Assembly: GCF_005871165.1 (NCBI RefSeq)
Contig: NZ_SWKP01000005.1
Location: 310,001 to 374,000 of the forward strand
From: Maricaulis alexandrii
GTDB taxonomy: Bacteria; Pseudomonadota; Alphaproteobacteria; Caulobacterales; Maricaulaceae
Reading direction: 5' to 3'
DNA length: 64,000 bases
In this document: positions 55,197 to 64,000 of the stretch, in pieces
Layout of the letters: each line of letters opens with the position of its first letter
Position numbering within the stretch: position 1 is the stretch's first letter
Notes under the pieces: model-generated
Seen by the model: the letters and a program-made list of their open reading frames with translations, nothing else
Databases searched by the model: none
Told to the model about the DNA's origin: nothing
Position numbers and translations under genes: made by a program

Positions 55197-56361
55197 AGCG
55201 GGAGTCCTATATAGTTCTCAGCGATACTTTCGCGGGCCGCCCGGGAATTGGCAATGTAGTCGAGTTCGGCCCGCTGCATCTCCCGTTCAAAGCTGGAATG
55301 CTCCGGGAATTGATGCATCAGGCTGGTGAGATACCAGCTGAACCGCTCCGACTTCCAGATCCGGGCGAGCGCGCGGCTGGAATAGCCGTCCAGCGCGTTC
55401 TGGTCGCCCTGCTTGAACCAGGCGATGAGAGCATCGGACAGATAGGTTACGTCGGAAGCGGCGAGGTTCAGGCCCTTCGCGCCGGTTGGCGGAACGATAT
55501 GCGCGCTGTCGCCAGCCAGGAAAAGCGAGCCATGACGCATCGGCTCGAACACGAAGGAGCGCAGAGGCGCAATGGACTTTTCGATCGACGCTCCGCGCGT
55601 GATGCGGCCACCGGCCTCCGGTCCCAGACGGACCGCCAGCTCATCCCAGATGCGCTCATCCGGCCACTCATCGAGATTGGTGTCGACCGGCGCCTGGATG
55701 TAGTAGCGGCTGCGGGTCGCCGAGCGCATCGAGGCGAGGGCGAACCCGTTGGCATGGTTGGCATAGATCAGCTCGTCATCACAGGGCGGGACGTCGGCCA
55801 GAATGCCGAGCCAGCCGAACGGATAAACGCGCTCGTGCGTCACGCCAACCGTTTCCGGGATGGCCTTGCGACAGGGGCCGTGAAACCCGTCACAGCCCGC
55901 AATGAAACGCGCTTCCAGCGTGTGGGACGTCCCGTTTTTGGAATAGGTGATGCGCGGTGCATCGCTGTCGACATCGTGAAGCGCCACATCATCGGCTTCC
56001 CAGACGACTTCCACGCCTCGGGCGGGAATGGCATCGATCAGGTCGCGCTGGACCTCGCTCTGCCCGTAGACCATGACGCTGCTGCCGGTGAGCTCCGCCA
56101 AATCGATGCGGATCAGTTTTTCGCCATCGGCCAGATGGAAGCCTTCGTGGACCAGGCCTTCCGCATGCATGCGGTCGGCCAGGTTCAGCCGTTCCAGAAG
56201 ATTGGTCGTGGTCTTTTCCAGGACCCCGGCCCGGATACGGCTGAGCACGTAGTCCTTGGAGCGGCGTTCCAGAACGACCGGTTCCAGTCCGGCCTGGCGC
56301 AGCAAGTGCGCCAGGATGAGGCCGGATGGTCCGGCGCCGACAATGGCAACATCGCATTTCA

Positions 56362-56362
<1 letters not shown>
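55193..56362 (-). CDS. pobA: 4-hydroxybenzoate 3-monooxygenase
   Basis: PobA hydroxylates 4-hydroxybenzoate to protocatechuate with NADPH, O2 and FAD. The 389-residue protein has GAGPSGL at the N terminus, the SRIRAGVLE pterin/FAD loop, the DG motif in GCDGFHG and the C-terminal FAD motif LAGDSAHIVPPTGAKGLNLA. Length and motifs match PobA, distinct from other class A monooxygenases. Its place directly after ligC connects the 4-coumarate branch to protocatechuate 4,5-cleavage. Its start shares one base with the ligC stop codon (TGATG). Confidence 0.95.
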
Positions 56363-58542
<2,180 letters not shown>

Positions 58543-58546
<4 letters not shown>

Positions 58547-59568
58547 AGGCCACGCTCCTTCAATTGTGCGTCCAGACGCGGATAGACGCGGCGGGCATTG
58601 CCTTCGAAAATGGCGTGCCGGGTCTCCGGTGAGAGATCGAGGGCTTCGACATAGCGTTTCGTGTCGTCGAAATACTGGCCCGTGGTCGGATCGATACCGC
58701 GTACGGCTCCGACCATTTCCGACCCGAACAGGATGTTCTTGTGATCGATCACGTCGAACAGGAGATCGATGCCGGGCTGGTGGTAGACGCAGGTGTCGAA
58801 ATAGACATTGCGCATGACATGTTCATCCAGCGGCGGTTTGGACAACATGTCCGCCAGGCCGCGATACCGGCCCCAATGATAGGGCACACCGCCCCCGCCA
58901 TGCGGAATGATCAGTCGCAAATCCGGGAAATCCCGGAACAGGTCGCCTTGCAGGAATTGCATGAAGGCAATCGTGTCGGCCGCGATGTAGAAGGCGCCCG
59001 TCGCGTGCAGGCCCGGATTGCAGGATCCCGAGACGTGGATCATGGCCGGAACGTCCAGCTCGCACATCTTCTCGAACATCGGATACCAGTACTTGTCCGT
59101 CAGCGGCGGGTGCTTGAAATGGCCACCGCCGGGATCCGGATTGAGATTGCATCCGACGAAGCCCAGCTCGGTGACGCAGCGCTCCAGTTCGGCCACCGAG
59201 GCTTTCAGGTCGGCTTCCGGCGATTGCGGCAGCTGGCAGACCCCGATGAAGGTCTCGGGATAGAGGTCGATCACGCGCTTGATCAGGTCATTGCAGCGGC
59301 GCGACCACTCCAGGGATACCGTCTGGTCTCCGACATGGTGGGCCATGGCGGACGCGCGTGGCGAAAAAATGGTCATGTCGGCCCCGCGCTCGCGGACCAG
59401 GCGCAACTGGTTCGCCTCGACGGATTCCCGGATCAGCTCATCGGGGATGTCCGGATAGGGCGGTGGTGCCTCGCCCTTTGCAAAGGCGGCTTTCTGGGCC
59501 TCCCGCCAGTCATTGTGTGGTGCGGGCGCGGTCGTGTAGTGGCCGTGACAATCAATGATCAGGGTCAT
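58543..59568 (-). CDS. ligJ: 4-oxalomesaconate hydratase
   Basis: LigJ hydrates 4-oxalomesaconate to 4-carboxy-4-hydroxy-2-oxoadipate (CHA), the substrate of LigK. The 341-residue amidohydrolase-fold protein has DCHGHYT, HFKHPPL, MIHVSGSCNP and LIIPHGGGGVPYHWGR, giving a plausible zinc site. The sequence matches the LigJ family rather than LigI or decarboxylases. It is second in the operon after a DUF1932 protein, overlapping it by ATGA. Confidence 0.94.
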
Positions 59569-60431
59569 TCGGCGGCTGCCTTGCTGGCTTGAGCGATGAG
59601 GTCGAGCTTTTCATCGAGCGTGTCCGGCAGATGGGCCGGCGGATTTTCTCCCAGCGTGCGCTGCCAACTGGCCGTCGCGCTGGCGAGGAGCGGATTGATC
59701 GACATGGCGGTCAGCATGGCCGCGACCTCGTCCATCTCCGCCGCGCGGCGTTTGCCATGCGTCAGCATGCGGTCGAGATTATAGTCGGCCTGCTCGGCCC
59801 ACTCTTCGCCGAGCGAGGCGCGGATTTCGTCCATGACACCGGCCTGGTGGGCGGCCATGGCGCAGCAGGCGCTCAACGCCTCGCGGCCTTTGACCATGAT
59901 CGAGCGGATCATCTTGATGGCGGAAGCCCGGCCGACTTCGGTTCCGACGCTTCGCACATCGGTGAAGCCGGCCGAGCGGAGGAGGGTCACGGCGGGGTCA
60001 GCCTGTGGCCCACTGACCAGAAGCGGCGTGGACAGACGCTTTGGCAGGACGGGAGACATCACGGCGACATCGACATAGTGGGCCCCGCATGCATCGATTT
60101 TTTGTGCCGCCGCACGCTTGGTGTCCGGGGCCACCGAGTTGAAATCGAGATAGAGCGTTCCGGCGCTCAGGTATTGGGTGGCGTTGATCGCGGCCGTCAG
60201 CGCCTGGTCGGCTGTAACCACGCTGATCGCCGCTTCGGCCTGGGTCAGGGCGTCGTCCAGCGTCGGGCTGCAGGTGACGGAATGGGTTTCACACGCAGCT
60301 TCCAGCCCGACGCGGGTCGCGTCGGTATCGACCAGCCGGTCATAAGCCCGGCTGGCTGCGGTCCAGGTCGAAGCGCCGGTGAAAGCCCGGGCCGCCTCGC
60401 CAAATCCGATGAAAGCAATCTGTGCAGTCAT
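59565..60431 (-). CDS. DUF1932 NAD(P)-binding dehydrogenase of unknown substrate
   Basis: A 288-residue protein of the beta-hydroxyacid dehydrogenase/6-phosphogluconate dehydrogenase type. The Rossmann motif GFGEAARAF is at the start, and a substrate Lys appears in SAIKMIRSIMVKG. A C-terminal DUF1932 domain begins about residue 195. It is the first gene of the pca/lig operon (DUF1932-ligJ-ligA-ligB-ligC-pobA-AKR) and overlaps ligJ by ATGA. Such genes recur in lig clusters of sphingomonads, but I know of no assigned reaction. It could act on a side product of the CHA branch. Confidence 0.8.
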   Translation of the reverse strand: MTAQIAFIGFGEAARAFTGASTWTAASRAYDRLVDTDATRVGLEAACETHSVTCSPTLDDALTQAEAAISVVTADQALTAAINATQYLSAGTLYLDFNSVAPDTKRAAAQKIDACGAHYVDVAVMSPVLPKRLSTPLLVSGPQADPAVTLLRSAGFTDVRSVGTEVGRASAIKMIRSIMVKGREALSACCAMAAHQAGVMDEIRASLGEEWAEQADYNLDRMLTHGKRRAAEMDEVAAMLTAMSINPLLASATASWQRTLGENPPAHLPDTLDEKLDLIAQASKAAAE

Positions 60432-60514
60432 GGCGTCCTCGCTAGTGGGTTTGACGGAAGGCCGCTAATCGGAAACGCGGTACTTCCATAAGTGAATTCG
60501 AACTTTGGTGATTT

Positions 60515-61669
60515 TTACCGGGTCGGTGCGACACGCTTCAGCAAATCGATGAAGCGGGCTTCCATGGCCGTCGGACGCCAGTCCTTTCGATGGGTCAGGC
60601 CAATGGTTCGGCTCATCCATTCCGGTCCGGTACAGACGATCCGCAGGCGATTGGTTTCCAACTCGACGCTGACCTGGTCCGGCGAGAGCAGGCTGAGATA
60701 GTCGGTGGAGAGCAGCATGTTCCGGATCGTGATAACGGATCCGCATTCCACCGGGACGCGGGGCGGTTCGAGACCGGCCTCCCCGAAAAACAGCTCCAAT
60801 TGTTCCCGCAGGGGGATGCCCGGGCCGGGGGCGGCCCAGGGATAGGGCGTGAGATCGGCGACCGTGATGGCCCTGTCCAGGTGAAAGATCGGGTGCGCGC
60901 TGCGGGCCATGACCACCGGGCGGTCGACGAACAGGGGAAGTTGCGCCACGTCCGGACCGGGAGCGGGGTCACGCAGGGCGCCGAGCAGCATGTCCAGATC
61001 CCCATCGCGCAAGGGTTCGATCAGTTCGGCATGCGACCCGTCGGTAATGGCAATCTCCACATCCGGATCTCTGGCATGAAACGCGACAGCCGCGTCTGGC
61101 AGGATGCGGGCCCGAGACAGGGGCATGGAGCCCACGCGGATTTTGCCGCGGCTCAGACCGCGCAGGGCGGCAAGTTCGACGAGGGCGGATTCGATCTCGA
61201 TCTGGGCCAAGCGCAGGGCTCGGGCCAGAAGGCGGCCGCGCCGGGTGATCTCAAGCCCGCGACCGCGCCGCGCCACCAGGGATTGGCCCAAAGACAATTC
61301 CAGATCACTCACGGCGCGGTGCAGGGAGGCCTTGGAGACGCCCAGACGGGCGGCCGCCGATCCATACCCGCCCGTCGTGGACAGCGCGATGAAGGCCCGC
61401 GCCCGTGCATTGGTCAGATGCGGGGATTGCAGGCGTTCCAGTGCGGCCGAGATCCGGGGGTAAATGAGTTGGGCGGCAGCGGTTGGCCGCATGCCGGTGG
61501 ACTGTCTTTCAAACAGGACTTCATCCAGCTGGTTCTCCAGCCGGTTGATCGCCTGCGTCACCGCGGGCTGCGACAAATTAATAGCGGAGGCCGCGGCGGC
61601 TACCGTGCCAAGGTCAAACGTGCGGATGAAAGCCCGCAAATGACGGATGTTGAGGTCCCAGGGTTCCAT
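60515..61669 (-). CDS. LysR-type regulator with two tandem HTH domains
   Basis: A 384-residue LysR regulator, about 80 residues longer than typical. Two LysR-type HTH domains stand in tandem. The first (about 6-80) has FDLGTVAAAASAINLSQPAVTQAINRLE. The second (about 85-170) has GYGSAAARLGVSKASLHRAVSDLE. A periplasmic-binding-like effector domain follows from KIRVGSMPLSRAR. It is divergent from ligK and lies upstream of the lig operon on its own strand. It is likely the activator of both, with a protocatechuate-derived inducer (inference). The ATG at 61669 gives the full first HTH. Confidence 0.9.
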   Translation of the reverse strand: MEPWDLNIRHLRAFIRTFDLGTVAAAASAINLSQPAVTQAINRLENQLDEVLFERQSTGMRPTAAAQLIYPRISAALERLQSPHLTNARARAFIALSTTGGYGSAAARLGVSKASLHRAVSDLELSLGQSLVARRGRGLEITRRGRLLARALRLAQIEIESALVELAALRGLSRGKIRVGSMPLSRARILPDAAVAFHARDPDVEIAITDGSHAELIEPLRDGDLDMLLGALRDPAPGPDVAQLPLFVDRPVVMARSAHPIFHLDRAITVADLTPYPWAAPGPGIPLREQLELFFGEAGLEPPRVPVECGSVITIRNMLLSTDYLSLLSPDQVSVELETNRLRIVCTGPEWMSRTIGLTHRKDWRPTAMEARFIDLLKRVAPTR

Positions 61670-61683
61670 TGATCACAGTCAGC

Positions 61684-61711
61684 TTAAACTTATAGCGTGG
61701 CCACAGTTTGA
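61684..61711. promoter_or_regulatory. Inverted repeat between lysR and ligK
   Basis: TTAAACT (61684-61690) and AGTTTGA (61705-61711) form an imperfect inverted repeat, 14 bp apart. It lies in the divergent promoter region and is a possible binding site for the tandem-HTH LysR regulator. Spacing is longer than a plain T-N11-A box. Confidence 0.3.
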
Positions 61712-61770
61712 ATTTTGTTATGGCGAAGGCAAGCCCTACCGCTCTAGGCACGAAAAATCAGGACCGATTC

Positions 61771-62437
61771 ATGACCGGCGTCGTCGTACAGAATATCCAG
61801 CGTGCCAATCCCGATGTGGTGGAAGCCCTCGGTGCGTGCGGCGTTGCGACGGTCCACGAAGCCCAGGGCCGCAAGGGCCTGCTGGCCTCCTACATGCGCC
61901 CGATCTATTCGGGATCCCGAATAGGCGCTTCGGCTGTCACGATCTCCTCGCCGCCCGGCGACAACTGGATGCTGCACGTCGCGATCGAGCAGTTGAAGGC
62001 GGGTGACATTCTCGTCCTGGCACCGACCTCACCCTGCACGGACGGGTATTTTGGCGACTTGCTCGCGACTTCGGCCCAGGCTCGTGGTTGCCGGGGCCTG
62101 ATTATTGACGCCGGGGTCCGCGATGTGGCCGACCTCAAGGAGATGGACTTTCCGGTCTGGTCCCGCGCCATCTGCGCCCAGGGAACGGTGAAGAACACGC
62201 TCGGTTCGGTGAATGTACCGATCGTCTGCGCCGGTGCGGCCGTCAATCCGGGTGACATCATCGTCGCCGATGATGATGGCGTCTGCGTTGTCGCGCGCGA
62301 CGAGGCGGAAGCCGTTCTGGAAAAGGCAAAAGCCCGCGAAGCGGCAGAAACCGAAAAGCGGGAACGCTTGGCCTCCGGCGAGCTGGGACTGGATATCTAC
62401 AAGATGCGTGACCGTCTCAAGGAGATGGGATTGCGCT

Positions 62438-62445
<8 letters not shown>
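61771..62445 (+). CDS. ligK: 4-carboxy-4-hydroxy-2-oxoadipate aldolase/oxaloacetate decarboxylase
   Basis: LigK cleaves CHA to pyruvate and oxaloacetate and can decarboxylate oxaloacetate. The 225-residue RraA-like protein has [52 protein letters not shown] (metal/substrate Asp and Arg) and [14 protein letters not shown]. The ATG at 61771 (AGGA upstream) is preferred over the ATGs at 61708 and 61720, which would add up to 21 unrelated residues. It starts the plus-strand ligK-ligU-ligI unit. Confidence 0.93.

Positions 62446-64000
<1,555 letters not shown>

Overview
The window is high-GC, densely packed bacterial DNA with many ATGA/GTGA start-stop overlaps. It reads as the chromosome of a marine alphaproteobacterium. 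The obgE-proB-nadD-rsfS-rlmH-peptidase-ctpA order, the Xanthomonas/Caulobacter-type TonB receptor with SapC/cupin/tryptophan-halogenase neighbours, and the sphingomonad-like lig genes suggest a Caulobacterales/Maricaulales organism. Maricaulis is my best guess, by inference only. I saw no insertion sequence, integrase, prophage, CRISPR array or rRNA.

Layout: (1) 154-8580, core genes on the minus strand: ctpA, an EnvC-like factor, rlmH, rsfS, nadD, proB, obgE, a GNAT acetyltransferase, rpmA and rplU, then a plus-strand tRNA-Ser(CGA). (2) 8702-12509, a LuxR-type response regulator, a convergent hybrid histidine kinase and a GPH-type sugar transporter. (3) 12691-18867, a giant autotransporter with about 14 Ig-like units, six of them exactly 285 bp each. 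(4) 19045-33364, a probable beta-glucan (laminarin-type) utilisation locus: LacI regulator, TonB receptor, SapC protein, JmjC-like cupin, tryptophan-halogenase-like flavoenzyme, GH16, lipoprotein GH3, sugar porter and Na+/solute symporter. (5) 33775-43059, a lipid-linked glycan locus: GT-C glycosyltransferase, epimerase, FAD oxidoreductase, GtrA, methyltransferase, a HAD-UbiA fusion, DprE1- and DprE2-like enzymes and a VTT protein. It looks like a polyprenyl-phosphoryl-arabinose pathway. (6) 43060-64000 (runs off the end), a lignin-aromatic catabolic region.

Region 6 forms a nearly complete route. MarR-controlled CoA ligase, hydratase-lyase and vanillin dehydrogenase would turn ferulate/coumarate into vanillate/4-hydroxybenzoate, and a TonB receptor shares the operator-like palindrome. 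LigM demethylates vanillate onto tetrahydrofolate, with MetF and PurU handling the C1 units. PobA converts 4-hydroxybenzoate to protocatechuate. LigAB, LigC, LigI, LigU, LigJ and LigK then carry out 4,5-cleavage to pyruvate and oxaloacetate. Candidate regulators are a GntR/VanR-like protein with TTGTATACAA-type sites and an unusual LysR-type protein with two tandem N-terminal HTH domains.

The most interesting points are the HAD-UbiA/DprE pathway in a Gram-negative, the SapC-cupin-halogenase trio inside a glycan locus, the tandem-HTH LysR, the shared operator sets readable by eye, and the exact-register Ig repeat array.
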